Source of the DNA: Planctomycetaceae bacterium
GTDB taxonomy: Bacteria > Planctomycetota > Planctomycetia > Pirellulales > Pirellulaceae
Direction: 5' to 3'
Assembly: GCA_020638975.1 (NCBI GenBank)
Contig: JACKHN010000016.1
Location: 1-64,000, forward strand
Length of the DNA: 64,000 bases
Shown one piece after another: positions 26,025 through 33,510 of the stretch; the stretch's first letter is position 1; each line of letters opens with the position of its first letter. The position numbers and the translations under genes are program-made. The notes below the pieces were generated by a model, which was given only the letters and a program-made list of their open reading frames with translations, was not told where the DNA came from and did not search any database.

Positions 26025-28007
26025 ATGAAATTGCGCGCATGTTCCGCACAAATGAGACGCGTGAACAAGAAACGTCGATCTCGCCTTGCTGCGAGGCGGC
26101 TGTTCTTTGAGCAACTTGAAGGGCGGCGAGTGTTGGCGGGATGCATCGAGCCTGATCTCGGTGCCTCCAACTCCGAGGTCGAATCCTACGTGGATTGCAT
26201 CAATGCCGATACGACCGCTGCTCTCGCTGGAACACCTGCCGCTGGACCATGGGGGGTGTTCCTCGCGAGTGCTCGGAGCAATGCAGTTGGGCTTCACGGA
26301 GTACGTGATTCCGCTCAAACGGCGTTCGATGCGGCTGTTTCGACTGCTTCCAGCACGTTAGACACGGCGATTATCAATGCGCAAACCACTTACGATGGTT
26401 CTGTGGGAACGGCCGACGGGACGTTCCGAACAGCTTACGACTCAGCGATCAACGCGTATGACTTGGCACTGGATGCGGCTGACGCAGCGTTTGACTCGGC
26501 TGCTCAAGCCGCCGCCACAACACTGGGGAATGCACTTGACGCGGCGAATGCGGCCTACGATTCGACCATCGCCGGCGGACACAATGCCTACAGTACGGCA
26601 CTCGATGGGGCGGATTCAATGTATGAAACAACGGTCAGCGGTGCCGAATCCACTTACGACGCGGCCGTGGCCGCAGCAGACGGCACCTACACTGGGGCGA
26701 TGCTTGCCGCCGGTACGACCTATGATTCCGCGATTGTTACTGCGGACTCCGCTTATGAGAGCGCTATCGCCGCCGCCGATACGGCATTTCAGACTGCGTT
26801 CGCAAACGCCAACACTACATACGACTCGGCGGCGGTTGCGGCGGGAGCCACCTACAATAACTCGGTTAACTCGGCAAAGGCAGCTTACGAAGCGATTGTC
26901 AATCCAGCGTATCAAACCTACCGAGACGACGCCCAGAATGCGGAAGACGATTATCAGTCGGACGTCGATACTGCCAACAGCACGATGGCAAGCGCCTGTA
27001 GTGGAGATGCGATGGACTTTGCCTGTTGGGATGCCGCTTATGCACAATACGATTCCGATATGATGGCCGCCGAGAATACTCGGACATTAGCGGTCGATGC
27101 GGCGTGGCAAACATTTAATGGAATTCAAACGTCGACCGCGAGCACATTCCAGGCGAACGTTCAAACTGCGTACGCGCAACTACTGGCCGATGGAACTGCG
27201 GCAGAAAATGCCTGGGCAAATACCGAGACTGTGGCAGCGGCAGCGTGGCAGACTGCTGCCGACGCAGCACAAGCGGCATGGATCACTGCGGAGGCGGCGG
27301 CATCTGCTGCATTCGATGCAGGCGAACAAACAGCCTGGTTGGCGTGGGAAGCGGCTACCACTGCGGCCGCCACGGCATTTGATGCGGCCGAAGCTGCAGC
27401 GAGTGCCGCTTGGGCTGTGGCCGAAGCCGCAGCCCGAACGGCATTCGACGCGACCGCTGCAACGGCGGACGCCGTCCACCAAGCCGCCGAAACGGCAGCG
27501 AACGCAGCATTTGATGCGGCGATCCAAGCAGCAGATGCAGTTGGACAAGCCGCGGAAGCGACCGCCTTTGCGGCTTATGAATCTGCAATCGCGAGCGCCA
27601 CGACTGCATGGCACACCGCAGAGTCAGCGGCCCGAAGCATTTACAACTCCGCATCAATTGCCGCACAGAATGCGGCCCAGAACGCCTTGACCACAGCCCA
27701 AACGAACTTTGCGAACGCCATCACGACCGCCCGAACCGCAGCGGAGGCGGCGGACGCTGCCGCACGCGCAACTTTCGAAGCTGCGATTCTAGCTGCTTCG
27801 CCAGCTTCATCCACCGCGTTTTCCGCACTTAGCGGTTGGACGTCTTCCATCGGGGATTTTCTCTACTACGACATCGGTGCGACCCTTTACTATCTGCCAT
27901 CGGCATACTACGAAACCGCAGCCGATGGGACGCAAGCTCAGTCGCTTGCGGCTTGGGCCGACGGCTTTATTCCATTTGGCGATCCATTTGAGATAAATGG
28001 TGTATAA
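26025..28007 (+). CDS. Secreted alanine-rich protein with 11-residue aromatic repeat (LEPR-XLL-like N-terminus)
   Basis: 660 aa. A basic N-terminus with RLFFEQLEGRRVLAG resembles the planctomycete LEPR-XLL export signature. Residues 101-332 have Phe, Tyr, Leu or Met at every 11th position without a single slip (101, 112, 123 ... 321, 332). After an insert with three Cys, residues 397-540 repeat the pattern with mostly Trp and Phe (397, 408, 419, 430, 441, 452, 463, 474, 496, 518, 529, 540), then 562 and 584. The rest is Ala, Asp, Thr and Ser. This is a hendecad pattern expected for a very long helix or right-handed coiled coil. The stop TAA at 28005-28007 is followed in the same frame by 124 more codons of protein-like sequence. 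I know no named family. Confidence 0.75.
   Translation: MKLRACSAQMRRVNKKRRSRLAARRLFFEQLEGRRVLAGCIEPDLGASNSEVESYVDCINADTTAALAGTPAAGPWGVFLASARSNAVGLHGVRDSAQTAFDAAVSTASSTLDTAIINAQTTYDGSVGTADGTFRTAYDSAINAYDLALDAADAAFDSAAQAAATTLGNALDAANAAYDSTIAGGHNAYSTALDGADSMYETTVSGAESTYDAAVAAADGTYTGAMLAAGTTYDSAIVTADSAYESAIAAADTAFQTAFANANTTYDSAAVAAGATYNNSVNSAKAAYEAIVNPAYQTYRDDAQNAEDDYQSDVDTANSTMASACSGDAMDFACWDAAYAQYDSDMMAAENTRTLAVDAAWQTFNGIQTSTASTFQANVQTAYAQLLADGTAAENAWANTETVAAAAWQTAADAAQAAWITAEAAASAAFDAGEQTAWLAWEAATTAAATAFDAAEAAASAAWAVAEAAARTAFDATAATADAVHQAAETAANAAFDAAIQAADAVGQAAEATAFAAYESAIASATTAWHTAESAARSIYNSASIAAQNAAQNALTTAQTNFANAITTARTAAEAADAAARATFEAAILAASPASSTAFSALSGWTSSIGDFLYYDIGATLYYLPSAYYETAADGTQAQSLAAWADGFIPFGDPFEINGV
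26325..27776 (+). repeat. 33-bp-phased repeat region encoding hendecads
   Basis: Two blocks (26325-27020 and 27213-27776) encode about 22 and 18 units of 11 residues in strict register. DNA sequences of the units differ widely, so the period is held at protein level, consistent with selection for structure and against recent tandem expansion. Confidence 0.8.
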
Positions 28008-28379
28008 TCCACCGAAGAGAATCCAATTTTCGGATGGAGTCAGTTTGCCGGTGGTGTGTCTCGTGACGCGATACTTTTGGCGTTGGGGACCGGAAATATT
28101 TCGACCTGGATCAAGAATCCTGTTATGTACGAACTAGGTTCAACCACGACTCGCCTCTTCCCGCAAATACAACATCTTTCGGCGATTGCGCGCGGTGAAT
28201 GGATATGGGCTAGGTATGGCTGGTCAGGTTGGGTTTTAGGCGGGGGCTCTCTGGGTTCGTTTGGCACCACCATTTGGACTGGCCTGACACCCGGCGCGAG
28301 CTTTGCTGGGGTTGCAGCATGCCACGCAACTGAAGCAGTTTTGGATTGGTGGTGGGATTGGTTGGGATATGGTCCCTAA
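28008..28379 (+). pseudogene. In-frame continuation of the hendecad protein after a stop
   Basis: The frame of the hendecad protein stays open for 123 codons after its TAA. It encodes NPIFGWSQFAGGVSRDAILL, then a Trp/Gly-rich hydrophobic segment ending DWWWDWLGYGP. An independent start would be the GTG at 28056, which has no good ribosome binding site. I think one gene of about 784 codons was split by a nonsense change. Readthrough or a separate coupled gene are alternatives. Confidence 0.55.
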
Positions 28380-28508
28380 ATGAAGGTTAGTTAGCTCCTT
28401 CTTGTCATCACCGACACCAGATAAACTGTGTGGTGCGAGTTAAGGTAATTGCAATGCGGTGTGAATGCTTTCGACGCGAGTTCGGGGCGATTCCACGGAG
28501 AGGTCGTG

Positions 28509-28979
28509 ATGGCCAACACTCGTGATGCGGATCACTCGAGCGATCGAGGCGAGACGGAACACTCTGGCGACCCACCACCGAATTCAGGTGGTAACCTGCT
28601 ATCGTGTAGCCTACTCGTGGTATTGATGATCGGCATCGCACTGGTTACGGCGATTGGCATCGTCGAGTCCGGCAAGCCCCTCGTCTATGCGATAACCGCC
28701 GGCGCTATCAATGGCGTATTGCTAACTTGCATGGCAGCGATGACGGTAGGTTCATTGATTCGGTGGTATTGGGGGCGCACGCGAGGTTATCCGTTCAAGC
28801 ACGGCGACGTGGTACGTGTAATCCGTGGCACACTCTCCGGAAGCGAGGGACACATAGTTTCTTTCGCGCAGGGTGAGTTTAGCTTTGAAGTGGAATTGCA
28901 CGATGACGCACCAAAAGGGCAAAGGGTGTGGCTCTCCGCGCATGCACTACGACGTCCAGGCCACCGCTTCAAACTTTGA
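28509..28979 (+). CDS. Membrane protein with C-terminal KOW-like motif
   Basis: 156 aa from the ATG at 28509, chosen because GAGAGG lies 5-6 nt upstream; the frame is open from 28449. A hydrophilic N-terminus is followed by two transmembrane helices (LLVVLMIGIALVTAIGIV and a second around GAINGVLLTCMAAMTVGSL), then a cytosolic segment FKHGDVVRVIRGTLSGSEGHI that matches the KOW consensus of NusG and ribosomal proteins. It lies between the hendecad gene and the Hint-toxin gene, all co-directional, so it may take part in delivery or protection. That role is inference. Confidence 0.65.
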   Translation: MANTRDADHSSDRGETEHSGDPPPNSGGNLLSCSLLVVLMIGIALVTAIGIVESGKPLVYAITAGAINGVLLTCMAAMTVGSLIRWYWGRTRGYPFKHGDVVRVIRGTLSGSEGHIVSFAQGEFSFEVELHDDAPKGQRVWLSAHALRRPGHRFKL

Positions 28980-28986
28980 ACGAGGG

Positions 28987-29036
28987 AACGCAGGGGACAT
29001 TCCACATATTTAGAAAACTAGAATGTCCCCCACGTT
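28987..29036. repeat. 50-bp palindrome with GGGGACATTC arms
   Basis: Arms AACGCAGGGGACATTC (28987-29002) and the complement of AACGTGGGGGACATTC (29021-29036) match at 14 of 16 positions around an 18-nt loop. The GGGGACATTC core resembles palindromes near REP-associated tyrosine transposases. It may also terminate the KOW gene transcript. Confidence 0.55.
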
Positions 29037-29066
29037 TGCCACATCACACGTTTTCTCAAGCAACAA

Positions 29067-29936
29067 ATGACTTCGGATCAGAGTTCCTACATGCCGCACA
29101 TTCGACGCCACTTCGGGCTCGCGTGGCTGGCGTTCTGGGTGCTGATTGGCGGGACGCTCGGCTATCGCGCGTTGACGCATGAAATGCCAAATGAGGCCGT
29201 GGCAAGCGTAGCCGCCGACGGCAAGGTGGGCTCGGCCCACCTAAAGCCGATTGAGAAGATCGAAGTCGGGGAGCGAGTGGCTTTCGCCATTAATCCCACG
29301 GAGGCATTTGACGATTCGCTCGGTACCGCAATTCACCCGCAGGCTTGGCGCAAGATCGAACTGCGGCCCAGCGAAACTTCGCGAGTCGTCTTGCTGCGGC
29401 CTGAGTGGTGGGTCAACGAACGCCTTCAAACCGATTCGAATACGATGGCGATTTCGATTCCTGAAGTCGGCATCAGTGCCGATGCGGAGATCGTTTCCAT
29501 CACCGCTTGTCCGCGCATTCCCAGCGGCGAAGGCCGCGTCGTCACAGGCACGTTCGCTCACCTGGCCCAAGAAACGATCCGCCTGACGATCAACGGCGTC
29601 GCAGAACCAATCCGCTGCACGCCAAATCACGCCACTTGGTCGGTCGAAACGCGAACTTTTGTTGAAGCGCAGCATCTGCAACCAGGCCAACACGTCCTCT
29701 GCCGCGATGGCATCTATGAAGTCGCCAGCATCGAACATCTCGCCGAACCCATCGAAGTCTTCAACCTCGAAATCTTCGGCCAACATGTTTATCAGGTTAC
29801 CACCGGTGGGATGTTGGTGCATAATGGAACAGAAGATTGTGGAATACCACACTCGCCAGGTTACCTTCCCGACGATGCCATTGTGGTACGCGGCGGGCAG
29901 AGCCTTCCCGAAAACTTTTCTGGCGGTACCTGCTGA
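29067..29936 (+). CDS. Membrane-anchored Hint-domain protein with polymorphic-toxin start
   Basis: 289 aa. A transmembrane helix (FGLAWLAFWVLIGGTLGY) is followed by a Hint/pretoxin-Hint domain: HLKPIEKIEVGERV, CTPNHATWS, FVEAQHLQPGQHVL and the terminal VYQVTTGGMLVHN. The nucleophilic Cys that normally begins a Hint domain is not present, so self-cleavage at the N-side is unlikely. After VHN comes a toxin-like segment (YLPDDAIVVRGGQSLPENFSGG) that stops early because of a frameshift; the rest of the domain lies in another frame to 30120. Pretoxin-Hint domains are established parts of polymorphic toxins. Start 29067 or 29091 is undecided. Confidence 0.7.
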   Translation: MTSDQSSYMPHIRRHFGLAWLAFWVLIGGTLGYRALTHEMPNEAVASVAADGKVGSAHLKPIEKIEVGERVAFAINPTEAFDDSLGTAIHPQAWRKIELRPSETSRVVLLRPEWWVNERLQTDSNTMAISIPEVGISADAEIVSITACPRIPSGEGRVVTGTFAHLAQETIRLTINGVAEPIRCTPNHATWSVETRTFVEAQHLQPGQHVLCRDGIYEVASIEHLAEPIEVFNLEIFGQHVYQVTTGGMLVHNGTEDCGIPHSPGYLPDDAIVVRGGQSLPENFSGGTC

Positions 29937-30120
29937 ACTGTCTAGTCCGATAAAAAACAAACAGATTGGCCAAACAACAGTTGGCGATGTCCGCGCGGCT
30001 GGAGGAGACGTGATCCCATCACCGACACGGACTAATCCAGACCACGCAACATTGAGCGGACTTTCCGCGACTGAGGCAAGCATGATCATGCGTCCGACCA
30101 ACGTCAAACCTTTCAAATAG
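29915..30120 (+). pseudogene. Frameshifted C-terminal toxin module
   Basis: In the +1 frame relative to the Hint ORF, the sequence continues as ELSSPIKNKQIGQTTVGDVR and NPDHATLSGLSATEASMI up to the TAG at 30118-30120. From memory, similar tails in Rhs-type toxins have about 20-25 further residues between the VRGG part and this part, so the site looks like a small deletion with a frame change. The activity of this toxin type is unknown to me. As it stands, the toxin is probably inactive. Confidence 0.55.
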
Positions 30121-30141
30121 CCAACTTGTGTAGGTCCCCGC

Positions 30142-30483
30142 ATGGGAATTGAGGATGTGCGCCGCGTTCTGGACAACGCTCTTTTGACAATGACTGATGT
30201 TCGCCTTGTTGCCGCGTTCGAATCGCAACGAATACCGATCCGGAGGTTGGATCTGATTTGGGAGTGGAGTAAAGACCAGCCAATTTACCCGGTTTGGCTC
30301 GTCGCCGACTTAGGGGAGAATAACGTCGGTGTCGCATTCGCCGATGGTGGCTATGCCGCTTATGGACATCCGTGGGGACTGATCTTTTTGGACGACCAGT
30401 ATTCAGGACCAGACTTTTCATGGTACGCGACGCTCGAGGAATGCCTGCGTGATTCTGGCTACTTCGAGATCGGGTTCGATTGA
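30142..30483 (+). CDS. Possible immunity protein
   Basis: 113 aa, acidic, soluble, Trp-rich (IWEWSKDQPIYPVWLVADLG, HPWGLIFLDDQYSGPDFSW), with no signal peptide or membrane segment. It starts 21 nt after the end of the toxin module and reads in the same direction, the position expected for a cognate immunity gene. I do not recognise a named immunity family. The call rests on context, size and composition. Confidence 0.5.
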   Translation: MGIEDVRRVLDNALLTMTDVRLVAAFESQRIPIRRLDLIWEWSKDQPIYPVWLVADLGENNVGVAFADGGYAAYGHPWGLIFLDDQYSGPDFSWYATLEECLRDSGYFEIGFD

Positions 30484-30732
30484 CGTTGGCGTCATCGCAG
30501 GATGACAAATCGAGACTGGTCGAAATTCGGACGATGACAACAACCTAACAGGTTCGCTTAGTCGCCTTGTGGGGTTTATTCAGGCCGGTTTTGCGTCGCA
30601 ATACTGGTCACCTGAGAGTTCCGCGTTTTCGTCGAGACGGGAACGCGGTTGATCGAGCGGTTTGTGCTCGGTGACGAATAACATGCGAGCGGATTTTGAG
30701 GAGCGACGTAACTTGTATTACGTGAGAATCCA

Positions 30733-30963
30733 ATGAAAGCATTATCGATATTACTACAAGTCATTGGCGGCTTTTTGCTCTTGGCGGGATTCGTCATGAA
30801 GCGGCTGATAACGGCAGAATCGCTCGAACCGATTGGCGGTCGTGGCGCGATCTTGGTGGCGTTCTTGTTCGGTGGTTTGATCTTCGGGGCTGGTTACCTG
30901 TTGATGCGACGCATCGATCGCACGGTGGCGAAGGACGACGTGAACGAGGAGGCGACAGTGTAG
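30733..30963 (+). CDS. Small two-helix membrane protein
   Basis: 76 aa. Two hydrophobic helices (about 5-22 and 40-60) are separated by a short polar loop, with a charged C-terminal tail (RRIDRTVAKDDVNEE) probably in the cytoplasm. The ATG at 30733 is the only reasonable start. It lies 250 nt after the possible immunity gene and 95 nt before the lipoprotein gene. No family recognised. The 249-bp gap before it holds nothing I can support. Confidence 0.55.
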   Translation: MKALSILLQVIGGFLLLAGFVMKRLITAESLEPIGGRGAILVAFLFGGLIFGAGYLLMRRIDRTVAKDDVNEEATV

Positions 30964-31057
30964 TTTGTTGCACGGCGACGGACTGCCTTGAAAGTAGGCA
31001 GATAACAATTCATCATGACGTCAGCGATTCCATCTAACTCGGCAGAGGATTTACATC

Positions 31058-31645
31058 TTGATTCAAAACATGACTCACGCGGCACGCACATTTGTCGGTC
31101 TATCGATGTTCGTGGTCGTGCTCGGTTGCAGTCCGTCCGCTCCCCCAGCGACGCCTCAGCAGGTTGCTGCCCCGCCACCGACGTGGCAGAGTGAACATCA
31201 TCCGGTTTCGGCGACGCTACTTGATGGTTGGGAGAAATCGCATCTGAACGCGCCCGGCGATACGATCGATCAGCCCGACAAGTTGCTGATGGCGTTTCTA
31301 AATAATTCTGGTCCGCTGAGCTATATCATCAGGCTTGAACCCGACGCACCGTTAGACCAACTTCCCCTGGATGTTTACTTCGACGCGGTGGAGACGCAGT
31401 ATACGTCCGCCGGATATGAGTTGATCGACGAATCGGATGTCGAGTTTCACAACCAGAGCTTTCATCGTCTGCGATTGCGTGGCAACGGCACCAAGGGGCC
31501 GCTGTGCCAATCCATCTTCATTCATCGCGATGGCGAACAATTGACAACCATTCAGTGGACGTTTCCGCTGCCTGACGGGGCAGTCGCTGAGCCCCCGACC
31601 GCCTTGCAAGAATTCGACGCCGCCGTCGAACTTGGCAGGCGGTAA
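31058..31645 (+). CDS. Hypothetical lipoprotein
   Basis: 195 aa. The N-terminus is a lipoprotein signal with lipobox VVLGC. The start is probably TTG at 31058, because AGAGGA lies 8 nt before it; the in-frame ATG at 31070 would be too far away. A Pro/Ala linker (APPATPQQVAAPPPT) leads to a domain of about 150 residues with no motif I know. It precedes the caspase cluster by about 235 nt in the same direction and could be part of it. Confidence 0.7.
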   Translation: MIQNMTHAARTFVGLSMFVVVLGCSPSAPPATPQQVAAPPPTWQSEHHPVSATLLDGWEKSHLNAPGDTIDQPDKLLMAFLNNSGPLSYIIRLEPDAPLDQLPLDVYFDAVETQYTSAGYELIDESDVEFHNQSFHRLRLRGNGTKGPLCQSIFIHRDGEQLTTIQWTFPLPDGAVAEPPTALQEFDAAVELGRR

Positions 31646-31880
31646 GTACGCAGCCAGAGGAACGCCGTGGGTTCTGACTCCGGACGGAGAAACGGGCCAA
31701 GTCTAATTGAGAGTTGTCTTGGCCCGATGGCTTTCCCGAGTGCTATTGCAGTCGGCCAATCTTCTACGGAACCCGAATCAAAAACTTGGCGTTGACCGAC
31801 GACAAAACCGTTGCGATGCCGGTTTGAAGAAGTATACTCGAACGGCCCTTGGGGAGCCCCTTCGTAATCGGAGCAATGCG

Positions 31881-33467
31881 ATGTGCAAGGTACGAGTCAA
31901 TTTGTTGGCGATCGTGTTGTTCTTGGCCACAGTGTCGAGTGTGTCAGCAGTTGATCCCGCATCGCCGATCGGAACGCTCGATAGTACTTCGCGCGAAGCT
32001 TCGGCAGGCGAGGCAACCGTCCCACCGTCGGGGCTTAGAAATGATCTGTTTAACGATCAGCCCTCGTTCCTGGTGGCGGCGCAAGTCAACTCGCCGAATC
32101 GCGATTACCGTGAAGGCGACGTTCTGAATCTCCAGGTCGTGGCGGAAGAAGACGCCTACCTGTACATCTTGTATCAGCAAGCCGATGGTCAGACCTTCCA
32201 AGTGTTTCCCAACAAGTTCCAGCCCGACAATTTGGTCAAGGCTCGCCAATCGGTTCGCGTGCCTGCGGAAACGGATTTGTTTCGTTGGGTCGTCGGAGCA
32301 CCCTATGGTGAGGAGACCATCAAGGTCATTGCCACGAAGGAACCGGTTGACGTTCTGGCGAACCCAGACTTCATCAAATCGCGTTTCAATCCAGTCGAGA
32401 AGGAAACATTAAAGGGCATCGAAGTTGAACTTGGGAAAGCCGAACCGGTTCGCTGGGCCGAGACGGATGTCACGCTTCACACCTATGCCAACACGTCGCC
32501 TCCTGCTGCCGAATCGGCACGCCGCTGGGGCGTGTTCTTTGGGGTATCGAGACACATGCTGACTCCGTATGTCATCGCCGCCAATGGCAAAGACGCGGGG
32601 AGCGATTTGCTTGCTTGCCATCGAGATGCACAGCAGTTGGCCGAGGCCATGCGGACTGCTGGTCGCTTGGACGGTGTGAAAGTGTTTACGAACGAAACGG
32701 CAACCAAGGCCAATATGCACGCCGCGATCACAGAATGGTTGCCCTCCGTGTCGCGACCGGGCGATACCGTCGTGATTTTCTACTCGGGACACACAGGCCA
32801 AATCCCAGACCAAAATGGTGACGAAGCCGACGAGCAAGACGAGTTGATTATTCCGCACGATTTCATTGGCGGTGAAGAGTTGGAGTCGCTCCAGAAACTC
32901 TATGCCGAAGACCGATTGTCCGCGAACGAGCGAACATTCGTCGAGAAGCTCGTGGCGGAATTCAAGGACAAGCCGTTGATCGAACTCTACGAAGCGACCG
33001 GCGTGAGCGACGATGCGATGGCTCGCTGGGTTCAGCGACTCGACGGGCGACAGCTTATTTTCATCTCGGATTCGTGCCATAGCGGCGGCTTTGCGACTGC
33101 AGAAGCGAACTTCAAAAGCCTGCAACCGAACTTTCCATTCGACCTCATGCGTGGCGAAGCGGCACGCCTAAAAGATCTAGGGCAGGAGAATCACGTTCTG
33201 ATGTGTGCCGCTCACGCGAACGAAGTTGCCGCCGAGCGAGTCACTCGCGACCTCGGTGTCATGACGTTTTCGCTGATTCAGTTTCTGAACGAATCTCGCG
33301 GCAGTCAGACGATGGAAGCTGGATTCAAATTTTGTCAGACCGAAATGGCGAAGTACTTCGATGCCTGGAACCAAGCATTGGAGGAGGCGGGCATCGAGGA
33401 TCGCGTCACTCCAAGCCATCCGTTCTTCATTAACTATTCGACGAGTCCGGTGATGCTCAAGCCGTAA
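31881..33467 (+). CDS. Caspase-like protease (peptidase C14) with DUF4384 domain, copy 1
   Basis: 528 aa from the ATG at 31881 (GGAG 8 nt upstream; signal peptide VNLLAIVLFLATVSSVSA); the frame is open from 31707. After the signal comes a DUF4384 domain (about 50-160; REGDVLNLQVVAEEDAYLYI, LFRWVVGAPYGEE), then a caspase/metacaspase domain with both catalytic residues: His304 in YSGHTGQ and Cys399 in DSCHSGG. Acidic residues before the Cys suggest metacaspase-type Arg/Lys specificity; that is inference. First of four protease genes in one direction with gaps of about 45 nt or less. Confidence 0.9.
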   Translation: MCKVRVNLLAIVLFLATVSSVSAVDPASPIGTLDSTSREASAGEATVPPSGLRNDLFNDQPSFLVAAQVNSPNRDYREGDVLNLQVVAEEDAYLYILYQQADGQTFQVFPNKFQPDNLVKARQSVRVPAETDLFRWVVGAPYGEETIKVIATKEPVDVLANPDFIKSRFNPVEKETLKGIEVELGKAEPVRWAETDVTLHTYANTSPPAAESARRWGVFFGVSRHMLTPYVIAANGKDAGSDLLACHRDAQQLAEAMRTAGRLDGVKVFTNETATKANMHAAITEWLPSVSRPGDTVVIFYSGHTGQIPDQNGDEADEQDELIIPHDFIGGEELESLQKLYAEDRLSANERTFVEKLVAEFKDKPLIELYEATGVSDDAMARWVQRLDGRQLIFISDSCHSGGFATAEANFKSLQPNFPFDLMRGEAARLKDLGQENHVLMCAAHANEVAAERVTRDLGVMTFSLIQFLNESRGSQTMEAGFKFCQTEMAKYFDAWNQALEEAGIEDRVTPSHPFFINYSTSPVMLKP

Positions 33468-33510
33468 CCTCTTATCCCAATCCCGTTTCACCTCCCGCAG
33501 GAGTCGGACG

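Noticed and set aside
27097..27690. Long Arg/Pro-rich open frame overlapping the hendecad gene
   Set aside because: It is an out-of-frame shadow of the GCG/GCC-rich repeat. Its composition follows from the Ala codons and it has no start signal.
26025..28007. Antifreeze or collagen-like interpretation of the Ala-rich protein
   Set aside because: Type I antifreeze helices have 11-residue Thr spacing, but here the fixed residue is aromatic and the protein is 660 aa; there is no Gly-x-y pattern.
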